Below are positions 1-8,557 of a stretch of DNA of 64,000 bases, piece after piece (the first letter of the stretch is position 1; every line of letters begins with the position of its first letter). A program made the translations under genes and the position numbers. Source of the stretch: CAZXGD01 sp046350455 (lineage in GTDB: Bacteria > Planctomycetota > Phycisphaerae > Phycisphaerales > SM1A02); NCBI GenBank assembly GCA_046350455.1, contig JAXMAM010000009.1, forward strand, positions 32,582 through 96,581, given 5' to 3'. The notes under the pieces were generated by a model that saw only the letters and a list, made by a program, of their open reading frames with translations, ran no database searches and had not been told where the DNA came from.

Positions 1-129
1 GCCAGCGCCGCTCCGCTCCGCCTGACGGTGCTGTCGCACCTGGGCCGCCGCTTCCATGTGCGCACAGCCCTGCAGGACGGGTTCATCACCGCGTCAGTGC
101 AGGGCCTTGCGCACCGAAGTCAGGAGTAG
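1..129 (+). CDS. C-terminal end of an unidentified protein (partial)
   Basis: An open frame runs in from the window edge for 42 codons and stops at TAG 127-129. The residues (ending GLAHRSQE) match no family I recognise. It points towards the PEP-CTERM-like gene on the other strand, with only 15 bp between the two stops. The short length and lack of a visible start limit the call; it could also be a chance open frame. Confidence 0.4.
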   Translation, partial: ASAAPLRLTVLSHLGRRFHVRTALQDGFITASVQGLAHRSQE

Positions 130-144
130 CACCCAAACCGCCGC

Positions 145-897
145 TTACGACCGACGACGCCGCCCCGTGGCCAGCGCAGCTGCACCGCTCAGCAGCGCCA
201 TGGCGCCAGGACCGGGCACCGTGTTGTAGATGAACTGCGCGCCATAGCCGGCATCAATGGTGCCCTTGGCATACGCGTACCCATTCAGGCTGGCCTGCGT
301 GCCAAAGGTGAGGCCAGCGTCGCTGTACACCGCGCCGCGCACCTGCGACTGGAAGCCAAAGCTGGCGTTGCCCTTGCTCACCAGGTACAGCGTGCCGGGG
401 CCAGTCACCTGGAAGCGCGTGGCGTCGCCAGCCGAGAGGGCCCCGTTGACCATCACGTACACGTCGCCGGCGCTGGTGTCAGCATTTACCACGCCCGACC
501 AGCCAAGCTGGAAGGACGAGAACCCGTACTCACCCGCGCTCAGGTTGAGCGTGACGTTGGAATTGGACGTGAGCGCGCCGTAGTTGCCGGGGTTCAGCGA
601 CCGGGTCTGCGACCAGTCCAAGTAGACGTTGCTGCCTGGCACGGAGCTCCAGCCGGACAGGCTGGGCGTGATCCACGTGCGCGTGGATCCCTGCTCCACA
701 GTGCCGTCCACAAAGGCATCCCAGCCCTTGGTGACCGATCCCAGCGCGCCCACGTCGCCCGTGGTGCGGGTGGAGCCACCCAGGTTGATGTTGGCCTGAC
801 TCCGCAGTGCGAAGCCGCCCGGTGCGTCCACGACCGACGCGAACACAGGCGAGCCAACGCACGCAACAGCGATGATGGTGGGAACAACGATCTTCAT
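145..897 (-). CDS. Secreted PEP-CTERM-like sorting-signal protein
   Basis: A 250-residue exported protein. It starts MKIVVPTIIAVACVG, a short signal peptide, and ends with VPGPGA, a hydrophobic stretch and the basic tail GRRRRS, the layout of PEP-CTERM sorting signals (variant VPGPGA instead of the classical VPEP). The middle is rich in Ser, Thr, Gly and Asn with evenly spaced short beta-prone segments, suggesting a beta-helix or beta-sandwich surface protein. The ATG at 897 was chosen because the signal peptide begins there and AGGGGA lies just upstream; the frame stays open upstream to 1047 without coding-like sequence. No exosortase gene is visible in the window. Specific function unknown. 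Confidence 0.75.
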   Translation of the reverse strand: MKIVVPTIIAVACVGSPVFASVVDAPGGFALRSQANINLGGSTRTTGDVGALGSVTKGWDAFVDGTVEQGSTRTWITPSLSGWSSVPGSNVYLDWSQTRSLNPGNYGALTSNSNVTLNLSAGEYGFSSFQLGWSGVVNADTSAGDVYVMVNGALSAGDATRFQVTGPGTLYLVSKGNASFGFQSQVRGAVYSDAGLTFGTQASLNGYAYAKGTIDAGYGAQFIYNTVPGPGAMALLSGAAALATGRRRRS

Positions 898-1051
898 GAC
901 ATCCCCTACGGTGGCATCCAGCCCCGCGTGTGCAACGCCAGCCTGCGCCCCAGCAGGCCCGCAGCGTCCAGCACCCGTTACACGCTGCGCAGACCATCCG
1001 TGCTGAGAGATTCCCGGCCCCGCTGGATCCCGCCGATAAACTTGCAACCAG

Positions 1052-1125
1052 ACCCCCGTAGCTCAGCTGGATAGAGCATCGGATTTCTAATCCGACGGTC
1101 GCAGGTTCGACTCCTGCCGGGGGTG
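1052..1125 (+). tRNA. tRNA-Arg (anticodon TCT)
   Basis: A full cloverleaf can be drawn. The acceptor stem pairs ACCCCCG with CGGGGGT, the D arm contains AGCTGGATA, the anticodon stem TCGGA/TCCGA holds loop TTTCTAA, and the T arm GCAGG-TTCGACT-CCTGC is standard. The discriminator base is G. The anticodon TCT reads AGA/AGG arginine codons. CCA is not encoded (TTT follows). The gene stands alone between two minus-strand protein genes. Confidence 0.95.
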
Positions 1126-1186
1126 TTTGCAGCGCGCGCGCCCGCGAGCCACGCGCCGGCGCCCGCGCCGGCGCGCCGCCCCCGCG

Positions 1187-2182
1187 CTACTCCTCTTCCA
1201 CTGGCGCCTGATCCTTGCTGGGCGGGCGCACGAACTGGATGAGCGCCACCGATCCCAGGATCAACGGGGCTGCGATCCACGTGCGCGGTGGAAGCACTTC
1301 GCCAGCCAGCGCAGTGCCCAGCACCAGCGCTACCAGCGGATTGACATACGCGTACGTGGCCACGCCCGCAGCGTTCACATGCTGCAGCAGGAACACATAC
1401 GCCGTGAAGCCCACCAGGCTGCCGAACGTCACCAGGTACGCCACCGCCGCCACAGCGCCCAGCGTCACGCTGCCAGCCGCTGGCCACGCGCTGCGCTCGA
1501 ACATCACGCTGAGCACGAACGCCGCCACGCCGCCCGCCACCATCTGCATGGCGCTGGTGGCCAAGAGTGAATCGCTCCGCGGCGCATGCTTGCCATAGAC
1601 CGTGGCCGACGCCCACGCCAGAGTGCTGCAAGCCACCAGCACCACGCCCACGGTGTCCAGCTCTCCCGCTGGCCCGCTGTGGCTTGGTCCACCCAGCACC
1701 ACCACGCCTGCCACGCCCAGCACCATGCCAGCCGTGATGCTCCAGCTGGGCGCGCCAGCCCGCATCACCAGCCGATCCAGCAGCACGATGAACACGCTGG
1801 TCATGGCCACGATGAGCGCAGCCAGCCCGCTGGGAATGCGCTGCACGCCCATGCTGACCATGGCATTGGCCACGGCAAAGAACAGCACGCCCGCCACAGC
1901 AGCGTGCATCCACAGCCGCGGGCTGGCGAAGTCCTGCCGCCGCGCACGCCCCGTGGACAGGAGCCACGCGCCCATGATGAGCCCCGCCGCCGTGAAGCGG
2001 ATGCCTCCCAGCAGCCACGGCGGAAACACCGCCATGGCGAACTTGCTCCCCAGGTACGTGGAGCCCCAGAACACATACAGCGCTGCAAACGCCACCACCA
2101 GGCGCGCACGGCTGGCTGCGGGCGCACGCTGCTTAGACGCGCTCTTCTGCGGAACATCCTGTGTTTGGGGGTCGCGGTCCAA
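1187..2182 (-). CDS. EamA/DMT-superfamily inner-membrane exporter
   Basis: 331 residues with about ten hydrophobic segments in two EamA repeats, the usual fold of drug/metabolite exporters such as YedA and RhaT-like proteins. The first repeat opens with LYVFWGSTYLGSKFA, a typical EamA start (FWGSTY), and the second begins around residue 165 after a short hydrophilic break. The N terminus has a polar 27-residue tail before the first membrane segment, and the C terminus is acidic (PVEEE). The substrate cannot be inferred. The start at 2182 is divergent from the mutase gene with 67 bp between them, so both promoters must lie in that gap. Confidence 0.88.
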   Translation of the reverse strand: MDRDPQTQDVPQKSASKQRAPAASRARLVVAFAALYVFWGSTYLGSKFAMAVFPPWLLGGIRFTAAGLIMGAWLLSTGRARRQDFASPRLWMHAAVAGVLFFAVANAMVSMGVQRIPSGLAALIVAMTSVFIVLLDRLVMRAGAPSWSITAGMVLGVAGVVVLGGPSHSGPAGELDTVGVVLVACSTLAWASATVYGKHAPRSDSLLATSAMQMVAGGVAAFVLSVMFERSAWPAAGSVTLGAVAAVAYLVTFGSLVGFTAYVFLLQHVNAAGVATYAYVNPLVALVLGTALAGEVLPPRTWIAAPLILGSVALIQFVRPPSKDQAPVEEE

Positions 2183-2249
2183 GGAGACATTCCTACAATG
2201 GCTGGTCTCTCCGGGTTTGCCGCTGGATGATCAGATTCAGTCAATCGCC

Positions 2250-3923
2250 ATGACCACCACCCCACGCAGCGTCCATCCCGACCACGCCAAGAAGCCCGCT
2301 GTGGACCCAGAGACTGTCACCATCTCTGGCTACGTGGTGGATGAACGCTACGGCCCGGACACCGTCCGCACCGCGGATCCGGCCGACCCCACCAGGCCGC
2401 ACCCCCGCATCGGCGAGCCGGGCGTTTTCCCGTTCACCCGTGGCGTCCACCGGGGCATGTACCGCAACCGCCTGTGGACCATGCGCCAGTTCGCAGGGTT
2501 CGGCAGCGCGGCGGACACCAACCGCCGCTTCAAGTACCTGCTGGAGAACGCCAAGGGCACCAAGGCCAACACAGGCCTCAGCACGGCCTTCGACCTGCCC
2601 ACCCTGATGGGCCGCGACTCTGACGACCAGCTGAGCGTGGGCGAAGTGGGCCGCTGCGGCGTGGCCATCAGCACCATTGACGACATGCACCGCCTGTACG
2701 CCGACATCCCGATCGGCGAGGTGACCGTCAGCCAGACCATCAACGGTCCGGCCGCGGTCATCTGGGCCATGTACCTGGCCATGGCGCGCGAGCGCGGCAT
2801 CAGCTGGGACACGCTGGGCGGCACGCTGCAGAACGACATCCTGAAGGAGTTCCACGCGCAGAACGAGTTCATCTATCCGCCAGAGCCCAGCGTCAAGCTG
2901 GTGGTGGACACCATTGAGTTCGCTGCGCAGCACCTGCCGCGCTGGAACAGCGTGAGCGTGAGCGGCTACCACATCCGCGAGGCCGGCAGCACCGCCACGC
3001 AGGAGCTGGCCTTCACCCTGCGCGACGGCATGGAGTACGTGGAAGCGTGCATCCGCCGTGGCATGGACGTGGACACGTTTGCGCCGCGCCTCAGCTTCTT
3101 CTTCAACGCTCACAACGAGTTCTTTGAGGAAATCTGCAAGCTGCGCGCAGCCCGCCGCATCTGGGCCACCGCCATGCGCGATCGCTACGGCGCCAAGAGC
3201 GAGCGCAGCCTGCTGATGCGCACGCACGTGCAGACCGCTGGCTGCAGCCTGACCGAGCAGCAGCCGCTCAACAACATCGTGCGCGTGGCGTACCAGGCCA
3301 TGGCTGGCGTGCTGGGCGGCTGCCAGAGCCTGCACACCGACAGCATGGACGAGACGCTGGGCCTGCCCACCGAGACTGCGGTCCGTGTGGCGCTGCGCAC
3401 GCAGCAGATCCTGGCGCACGAGACCGGCGTCCACCGCACGGTGGATCCGCTGGGCGGCAGCTGGTACGTGGAGGCGCTCACCAACCAGATGGAGGCCGAC
3501 GCCAACCGCTACATCCGCGAGATCGACGACATCGGCGGCGTGGTGGCGGGCGTCAACCGCGGCTACTTCCGCCGCGCCATCGCCGAGGCCAGCTACCGAT
3601 TTGGCCAGGAGATGGAGGCGGGCGACCGCATCATCGTGGGCATGAACGCCTACACCGATGGCAACGAGGAGCAGGGTGTGGAGATCCTGCAGATCCCACA
3701 CACGGTGGAGGAGGAGCAGTGCGATCGCCTGGCGCAGTTCCGCAAGCAGCGCGACGCAGACGCCACCGCTCGCGCGCTGGATGAGATCCGCGCTGCGGCC
3801 CGCGCTGGCAAGAACGTGATGCCAGCGCTGGTGGAGGGCGCGCATCAGAAGTGCACCCTGGGCGAGATGGTCCAGGCCATGGCGGACGTCTACGGCCGGT
3901 ACTCCGGCGGCCCAGAGTGGTGA
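2250..3923 (+). CDS. Acyl-CoA mutase large subunit, isobutyryl-CoA mutase (IcmA) type
   Basis: 557 residues covering the TIM-barrel substrate domain of B12-dependent acyl-CoA mutases; there is no C-terminal B12-binding domain, so a partner is needed. Family motifs are clear: LWTMRQFAGF, STAFDLPT, NDILKE, SGYHIREAG (catalytic His241), and TAGCSLTEQQPLNNIVR. Two specificity positions are telling: Phe81 in MRQFAGF and Gln204 in FHAQNEF. True methylmalonyl-CoA mutases have Tyr and Arg there, while isobutyryl-CoA mutase has Phe and Gln. The likely reaction is isobutyryl-CoA to n-butyryl-CoA rearrangement, although this clade is often annotated methylmalonyl-CoA mutase. The frame is open back to 1602, but the upstream part is antisense to the exporter and the homologous protein starts near ATG 2250. 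The probable partner is the fusion protein at 24242-25360. Confidence 0.9.
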   Translation: MTTTPRSVHPDHAKKPAVDPETVTISGYVVDERYGPDTVRTADPADPTRPHPRIGEPGVFPFTRGVHRGMYRNRLWTMRQFAGFGSAADTNRRFKYLLENAKGTKANTGLSTAFDLPTLMGRDSDDQLSVGEVGRCGVAISTIDDMHRLYADIPIGEVTVSQTINGPAAVIWAMYLAMARERGISWDTLGGTLQNDILKEFHAQNEFIYPPEPSVKLVVDTIEFAAQHLPRWNSVSVSGYHIREAGSTATQELAFTLRDGMEYVEACIRRGMDVDTFAPRLSFFFNAHNEFFEEICKLRAARRIWATAMRDRYGAKSERSLLMRTHVQTAGCSLTEQQPLNNIVRVAYQAMAGVLGGCQSLHTDSMDETLGLPTETAVRVALRTQQILAHETGVHRTVDPLGGSWYVEALTNQMEADANRYIREIDDIGGVVAGVNRGYFRRAIAEASYRFGQEMEAGDRIIVGMNAYTDGNEEQGVEILQIPHTVEEEQCDRLAQFRKQRDADATARALDEIRAAARAGKNVMPALVEGAHQKCTLGEMVQAMADVYGRYSGGPEW

Positions 3924-3955
3924 GCCCGCAGCCCCCAGCCCGGTAGGCTGGTGGC

Positions 3956-4588
3956 ATGTGGACGCGCATCATCGTGGGCTCGCTTGCTGGAACTGTGGTT
4001 GCGTTCCTGTACGGATTTATCACGTGGGCTGTGCTGGACTTGTGGGGTGGCAAGATCCACACAGTGCCGCTGGACATGGACATGGGTGCGCTCGTGGTGC
4101 GCGCGCTGCCAGAGGACGGCATGTACGCCTTCCCGCCCTTCGACAAGGAGCGCCTGGCCAAGGTGGGCGAGAGTTCGCCAGAAGGACAGAAGCTGGCGGA
4201 AGAGTGGGAGGCGCGATACCGACAGGGCCCGGTGGGCTACGTGCTGGTGCGCAAGCAGGGCGTGGAGCCCATGGGGCCGTCCACGTTCGTCTTCAGCATC
4301 GGCGCTGATTTCCTGTGCGCGTTCCTGATGGCCTTCTTTGTGGTGGGCACTGCCTGCCCCAGCTGGGCGGGGCGATGGACCTACGGCATGCTGGTGGCCA
4401 TGTTCGCAGCGCTGGTGGCCAATGCCAACGACTTCTCGTGGATGCACTTCCCCGCCAGCTATGTGGCGTACGACATGGCGGACATCTTCCTGAAGTGGAC
4501 CATTGTGTCGGCAGCGGTGGCGGCGGCCATCAAGCCCACCTCTGCCTGCCCGTTCCATCGGGCACCCGCTGGCGCAGCGGCGCAGTAG
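3956..4588 (+). CDS. Four-helix membrane protein, unknown function (tandem paralogue 1)
   Basis: 210 residues. One hydrophobic helix near residues 5-28 is followed by a soluble loop of about 80 residues containing EDGMYAFPPFDKERLAKVGE, then three further hydrophobic segments (about residues 108-200). The C terminus is Ala/Pro rich. The following gene has the same length, topology and an EDG-Y-PP loop motif, so the two are tandem duplicates. It lies 32 bp after the mutase gene and could be co-transcribed with it. No family name recognised. Confidence 0.75.
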   Translation: MWTRIIVGSLAGTVVAFLYGFITWAVLDLWGGKIHTVPLDMDMGALVVRALPEDGMYAFPPFDKERLAKVGESSPEGQKLAEEWEARYRQGPVGYVLVRKQGVEPMGPSTFVFSIGADFLCAFLMAFFVVGTACPSWAGRWTYGMLVAMFAALVANANDFSWMHFPASYVAYDMADIFLKWTIVSAAVAAAIKPTSACPFHRAPAGAAAQ

Positions 4589-4598
4589 GCTTGGCGGC

Positions 4599-5201
4599 AT
4601 GAAGGTGCGAATCCTTGGCGCGGTCGTCGTGGCTGCAGTGCTGGCCTTTGGCTGGGGCGCTGTGGCCTGGCCGGTGGGGAGCTTCTACATGGGCTGGGCG
4701 TTCAAGCCCATGCCGCAGCCAGAGCAGGTGGCGTCGCACCTGGAGCCCCTGATTCAAGAGGATGGCGCATACTTCTATCCGCCCATGCCAGAGACCAAGG
4801 CTGGCGACGCCGCCACCGCCGACCTGGTGCGGCAGTCATGGCGCGCGCAGACCGAGAAGGGGCCCATCATGCTCCTTCTGGTGCGCCAGCACGGCTTTGA
4901 TCCGGATGACATCACCCTGGTGCTGCGCGGCTTTGTGCTGGACTTCTTCACCGCTGCCATCGTGGCCGGCATCATGGCCATCGCATGCAAGTTTGGCGTG
5001 CACACGCCAGATCGAATCGCCCTCGCCATCTTCCTGGCGTTCTTTGCAGTGCTGGCGGGCGGCGGCACCATGTGGAACTTCTTCCACCTGCCTGACAACT
5101 ACGCGCTGGCGGTGGCCATTGACACCTTTGTCAGCTGGCTGCTGGCGGGTGTGGCGTGTGCTGTCATCATTCGGCCGCGGCAGCGGTCAGCGAGGGCGTG
5201 A
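4599..5201 (+). CDS. Four-helix membrane protein, unknown function (tandem paralogue 2)
   Basis: 200 residues starting MKVRILGAVVVAAVLAFGW. It has an N-terminal helix, an extracytoplasmic-looking loop with EDGAYFYPPMPETK, and three C-terminal helices ending just before a basic tail (RPRQRSARA). It shares layout and loop motif with the gene immediately upstream. The frame is open back to 4503, but ATG 4599 is preferred because it lies 10 bp after the upstream stop and begins a clear membrane helix. The product is unknown; the pair may form a heteromeric membrane protein. Confidence 0.75.
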   Translation: MKVRILGAVVVAAVLAFGWGAVAWPVGSFYMGWAFKPMPQPEQVASHLEPLIQEDGAYFYPPMPETKAGDAATADLVRQSWRAQTEKGPIMLLLVRQHGFDPDDITLVLRGFVLDFFTAAIVAGIMAIACKFGVHTPDRIALAIFLAFFAVLAGGGTMWNFFHLPDNYALAVAIDTFVSWLLAGVACAVIIRPRQRSARA

Positions 5202-5276
5202 TGTCCGACCCAGCGCCGCGCAAGCCGCCTGCGCTTCCAGGCCCCCAAGGGAACGCGCGACTTCTTCCCACCCGAG

Positions 5277-6569
5277 ATGGCGGTGCGCCGCCACATCGAG
5301 CGCGCCTGGCGCGAGGCCAGCGTGTGCTTTGGCTTCGACGAGGTGGACGGTCCCACGTTCGAGCACCTGGAGCTGTACACGGTGAAGAGCGGGCCAGGCA
5401 TCGTGAGCGAGCTGTTCAGCTTTCGCCGCCAGGGTGGCGAGAGCGACTACGCGCTGCGCCCCGAATTCACGCCCACGCTGGCGCGCATGGTGGCAGCGCG
5501 TGGCAGCCAGCTGCCGCAGCCCATCAAGTGGTTCGCCATGCCCAGCTTCTTCCGCGCTGAGCGGCCCCAGCGCGGGCGCCTGCGCGAGTTCCTGCAGTGG
5601 AACGTGGACCTGCTGGGCGTGGCCGGCGCTGGCGTGGATGCTGAGGTGATCGGCGTGGCCGTGAACGCGCTGGAGCGCCTGGGGCTGACAGCGAAGGATG
5701 TGCGCGTGAAGGTGAGCCACCGCGTGGCGGCTGCGCGGCTGGTGCGATCGCTGGGCGTGGCGGAAGGCGGCGTGGCTGCAACGTTCGAGCTGCTGGACCG
5801 CCGCGACAAGATGGAGCCGGAGGAGTTCCGCGCGCGTGCAGGCGCATTGGGCCTGCAGGCGGATGCGCTGCAGCGCTTTGAGCGCACCGTGCGCGCGCGC
5901 ACGCCGGTGACAGAAGGCCTGGCTGCGCTGGCGCAGGGCGCTGGCGTGGCGATGGAGGAGATGGCGGACCTTGAGGCGCTGCGGGGAGCGCTGATCTCGG
6001 CAGGCCTGGCTGAGTGGTGCGAGTTTGACCTGGGCATCGTGCGCGGGCTGGCGTACTACACCGGCACTGTGTTTGAGATTCACGAGGCCAGCGGGGCTGA
6101 GCGCGCCATTGCTGGCGGCGGCCGGTACGACGGACTGGTGGAGATGTTTGGCGGGCCGTCCACGCCTGCCATGGGCTTTGGCATGGGCGATGTGGTGCTG
6201 GGCCTGGTGCTGGCTGACCGCGGCCTGCTGCCCGCAGACGGAGCAGCGCTGCTCCCGCAGCCGGATGCGTTTGTCATCAGCGCTGGGGACGCGCCAGCCG
6301 AGGAGTGCTTGCCCACGCTGTGCGCGGAGCTGCGCCGCGCTGGGCTCCATGTGCGCCACAGCTACAAGGCCACGCGCAACGTTGGCAAGCTGCTGGCGGA
6401 CGCCAGCCGCTGCCGCGCACGCTGTGCAGTCATCTTGGGTGCAGAGCTGGCGCAGGGCATGGTGCAGGTTAAGGACCTGAGCACCGGCGAGCAGCGCAGC
6501 GTGGCGGCGGTGGACTTGCTGGCTGAGCTGCGCCGCGCGCGCGAGGCCGCGCAAGGAGGAGCGTCGTGA
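5277..6569 (+). CDS. hisS: Histidyl-tRNA synthetase (5' end probably frameshifted)
   Basis: 430 residues of a class II synthetase that charges tRNA-His. Motifs: YALRPEFTPTLARMVA (motif 2 region), the histidine-specific GIVRGLAYYTGTVFEI and AGGGRYDGLVEMFGG, GFGMGD near motif 3, and a C-terminal anticodon-binding domain (AELRRAGLHVRHSYK to the end). Normal HisRS begins with a PKGTRDF segment. That segment is present in frame upstream (codons about 5244-5261) but has no ATG or GTG. The natural start ATG 5201 (MSDPAPRKPP) is in a different frame, so a 1-2 base indel between about 5201 and 5240 is likely. The ATG at 5277 has no good ribosome binding site and is only the first in-frame ATG. The gene heads a coupled operon with the two following genes. 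Confidence 0.92.
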   Translation: MAVRRHIERAWREASVCFGFDEVDGPTFEHLELYTVKSGPGIVSELFSFRRQGGESDYALRPEFTPTLARMVAARGSQLPQPIKWFAMPSFFRAERPQRGRLREFLQWNVDLLGVAGAGVDAEVIGVAVNALERLGLTAKDVRVKVSHRVAAARLVRSLGVAEGGVAATFELLDRRDKMEPEEFRARAGALGLQADALQRFERTVRARTPVTEGLAALAQGAGVAMEEMADLEALRGALISAGLAEWCEFDLGIVRGLAYYTGTVFEIHEASGAERAIAGGGRYDGLVEMFGGPSTPAMGFGMGDVVLGLVLADRGLLPADGAALLPQPDAFVISAGDAPAEECLPTLCAELRRAGLHVRHSYKATRNVGKLLADASRCRARCAVILGAELAQGMVQVKDLSTGEQRSVAAVDLLAELRRAREAAQGGAS

Positions 6570-7384
6570 ATCCAACTGCGTTGGTGCTGCTGTGCACGCT
6601 GCAGCAGGGTGCGCCTGCCGCCGCGCCGCCTGCTGCCGCACCGCCAGCAGCGCAGCCGGCGGAGCCAGCCATCCGGCTTCAGGGAGTGCGGATCCGGAGC
6701 TTCACCGACGGCGCGCCTCCCGCTGGCATGGATGGCAAGGCTGTGCCCATGTTCCGTGGGTCGAACATCAATCGATGGCGTCAGTTCCAGGGTGCCACCA
6801 TCGCGCTGCCGCTGGATGACACTGGCGTGCTGGCGCTGGCCGGCGACTTGGCCACTGAGCAGGAGTTCGCCGACCTGCAACTGCATCTGGAGTTCCGTCT
6901 GCCGCCGCAGCGGGAAGGTTCCTCCATTGCCAACGCAGACGTGGTGCTGCCGGGCGGTGCAGCGCTGGTGATTGCAGAGAGCATGAACCGCCCGCAGCGC
7001 ACCACCAGCTGTGGCGCCGTCTTGGACGTGGCAGCGCCGATCGCGGCTGCATGCTTTCCGGGCGGCGCGTGGCAGACCTACGACGTGGCGTACCGCGCCG
7101 CGCGCGTGGGCGCTGATGGAACTGTGGCGCAGCCGGCAGCGGTCACAGTGCTGCACAACGGCGTGCTGGTGCACAACAATCTGGTGCTGGCAGACAAGGC
7201 TGCGTCTGGACCGCTGCGCCTGCGCACGCGCGCGCCAGGTGTGGAGGTGCGCAACCTGTGGGTGCGGGCGCTGGCTGAGCCCGGTGCCAAGCCTGCGGCC
7301 ACGCCGGCTGCTGCGCCGCCCGGTTCAGCGCCGCCCGCGCCGCCGGCCGCGTCACCCTCCACGGCTCCGCAGGCCACGCCGTGA
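6566..7384 (+). CDS. DUF1080-like (3-keto-disaccharide hydrolase family) protein
   Basis: 272 residues from a GTG overlapping the hisS stop (GTGA). A short hydrophobic start and an Ala/Pro-rich stretch (residues 12-40) precede a single domain resembling DUF1080, a concanavalin-like beta-sandwich common in Planctomycetota. Visible features are MFRGSNINRWRQF at its start, DLQLHLEFRLP, WQTYDVAYRAAR, VTVLHNGVLVHNN and the closing VEVRNLWVRAL. The C terminus is a low-complexity Ala/Pro tail of about 40 residues. Family members act on sugars outside the cytoplasm, but the substrate here is unknown. The overlaps on both sides show translational coupling. Confidence 0.7.
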   Translation: MNPTALVLLCTLQQGAPAAAPPAAAPPAAQPAEPAIRLQGVRIRSFTDGAPPAGMDGKAVPMFRGSNINRWRQFQGATIALPLDDTGVLALAGDLATEQEFADLQLHLEFRLPPQREGSSIANADVVLPGGAALVIAESMNRPQRTTSCGAVLDVAAPIAAACFPGGAWQTYDVAYRAARVGADGTVAQPAAVTVLHNGVLVHNNLVLADKAASGPLRLRTRAPGVEVRNLWVRALAEPGAKPAATPAAAPPGSAPPAPPAASPSTAPQATP

Positions 7385-8037
7385 GCACGGCGCTGCGCAT
7401 TCTGGTGGTGGTGGCAGTGGAGGCCGAGCAGCAGGCGCTGGGCGCTGCATGCCTGCAAAGTCCGCACGTGAAGGTGGTGGTGGGAGGCATCGGTCGAACC
7501 AATGCTGCGTGTGCGGTGGCAGAGCAGCTGGCGCGCGAGACATTTGGCGCAGTGGTCAGCACGGGGATCGCAGGAGCGCTGCCAGGAAGCAACCTGGCGC
7601 TGGGCGACCGGGTGGTCGCAACCGAGTGCGTCTATGCAGAAGAGGGCGTGATGACGCCGAGCGGCTTTCAGGACATGGCTGCCATGCGCTTCCCGCTGGG
7701 TGATTTTCCGGGCAACCGCGTGCCGGTCGATGCGCGCCTGGCGAGCGTGTTCGCGCATCTTGGGCGCGCGGCGCCCATCGCCACCGTGGCCACGTGCAGC
7801 GGCACCGATGCACTGGCGCAGGCCATCGCGCTGCGCACGGGCGCTGTGGCAGAGGCCATGGAAGGCGCGGCCGTGGTGCACGCTGCGCGGCGGCAGAGGG
7901 TGCCGGCCATCGAGGTGCGCGCCATCAGCAACACCACGGGGGACCGCGCTGCGCAGGTGTGGGACATCGCGCGCGGCCTGGCAGCGCTGCAGGCGGTGGG
8001 AGCCGCTGTGGTGGCGGCTACACAAATGCATCAATAG
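7381..8037 (+). CDS. mqnB: Futalosine hydrolase / MTA-SAH nucleosidase family
   Basis: 218 residues of the PNP/UDP phosphorylase fold. Recognisable parts are VAVEAEQQAL, VGGIGRTNAA, STGIAGALPGSNLALGD (the glycine-rich base/ribose site), the late AEAMEGAAVVHAARR with the catalytic glutamate, and AISNTTGDRAA with the acid that protonates the purine. The motif set fits MqnB, which releases hypoxanthine from futalosine in the alternative menaquinone pathway, better than Pfs/MTAN; the distinction is by resemblance only. GTG 7381 overlaps the previous stop (GTGA). The 3' end overlaps the convergent DUF456 gene by 20 bp. Confidence 0.75.
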   Translation: MSTALRILVVVAVEAEQQALGAACLQSPHVKVVVGGIGRTNAACAVAEQLARETFGAVVSTGIAGALPGSNLALGDRVVATECVYAEEGVMTPSGFQDMAAMRFPLGDFPGNRVPVDARLASVFAHLGRAAPIATVATCSGTDALAQAIALRTGAVAEAMEGAAVVHAARRQRVPAIEVRAISNTTGDRAAQVWDIARGLAALQAVGAAVVAATQMHQ

Positions 8038-8557
8038 CCAGCATCAGGAAGATCACGCACGCCAGGCCGAACTTGGCCACGGCGCCCGCCACGCGGCCCA
8101 CGGCAGCACCCACCGCGGGCAGCCAGGATTGGCGGAGGGTGCGGTCGCCGTAGCTCAGCTCGCCAGCGAGTGCTCCCGCCGCGGCGCCCAGAAGCGCACC
8201 GATGAGCGGTCCGAGGATGGGGATGAACGCAAAGACAAAGATGCCAGCCAGCGCGCCCACCACGCTGCCCAGAATGGCGCCCGCCGCGCCGCGCTTGCTG
8301 CCGCCCGCCGCTGCAGCGCCGATGGCGCAGGTGACCAGTTCCACCACTTCGCCCAGCACGCCCAGCACCAGCGCCAGGATGAAGGTCCACCATTCAAAGG
8401 GCAGCGGTTGGCCAGCCAGCGTGCAGATGCCTTGATACACCACCGCACCCAGCACGATGAGCCAGATGCCAGGCAGCGTGACAGCCTGCAGCAGCACGCC
8501 CACCAGGCCCACGACCACAAACACCACAGACGCCAGGACGGAGAGGGTGGTGGTCAT
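8018..8557 (-). CDS. DUF456 family membrane protein
   Basis: 179 residues with five or six hydrophobic segments. The central glycine/alanine-rich stretch (GSVVGALAGIF, PILGPLIGALLGAAAGALAGEL) resembles glycine-zipper helices and is typical of DUF456 proteins, whose function is not established. The start at 8557 overlaps the stop of the upstream minus-strand gene by four bases (ATGA), so the two are coupled. The frame continues upstream, but that part is the other gene's reading frame. Confidence 0.8.
   Translation of the reverse strand: MTTTLSVLASVVFVVVGLVGVLLQAVTLPGIWLIVLGAVVYQGICTLAGQPLPFEWWTFILALVLGVLGEVVELVTCAIGAAAAGGSKRGAAGAILGSVVGALAGIFVFAFIPILGPLIGALLGAAAGALAGELSYGDRTLRQSWLPAVGAAVGRVAGAVAKFGLACVIFLMLAIDAFV

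Noticed and set aside
1602..2249. N-terminal extension of the acyl-CoA mutase
   Set aside because: The open stretch is antisense to the EamA exporter; the homologous region begins after ATG 2250.
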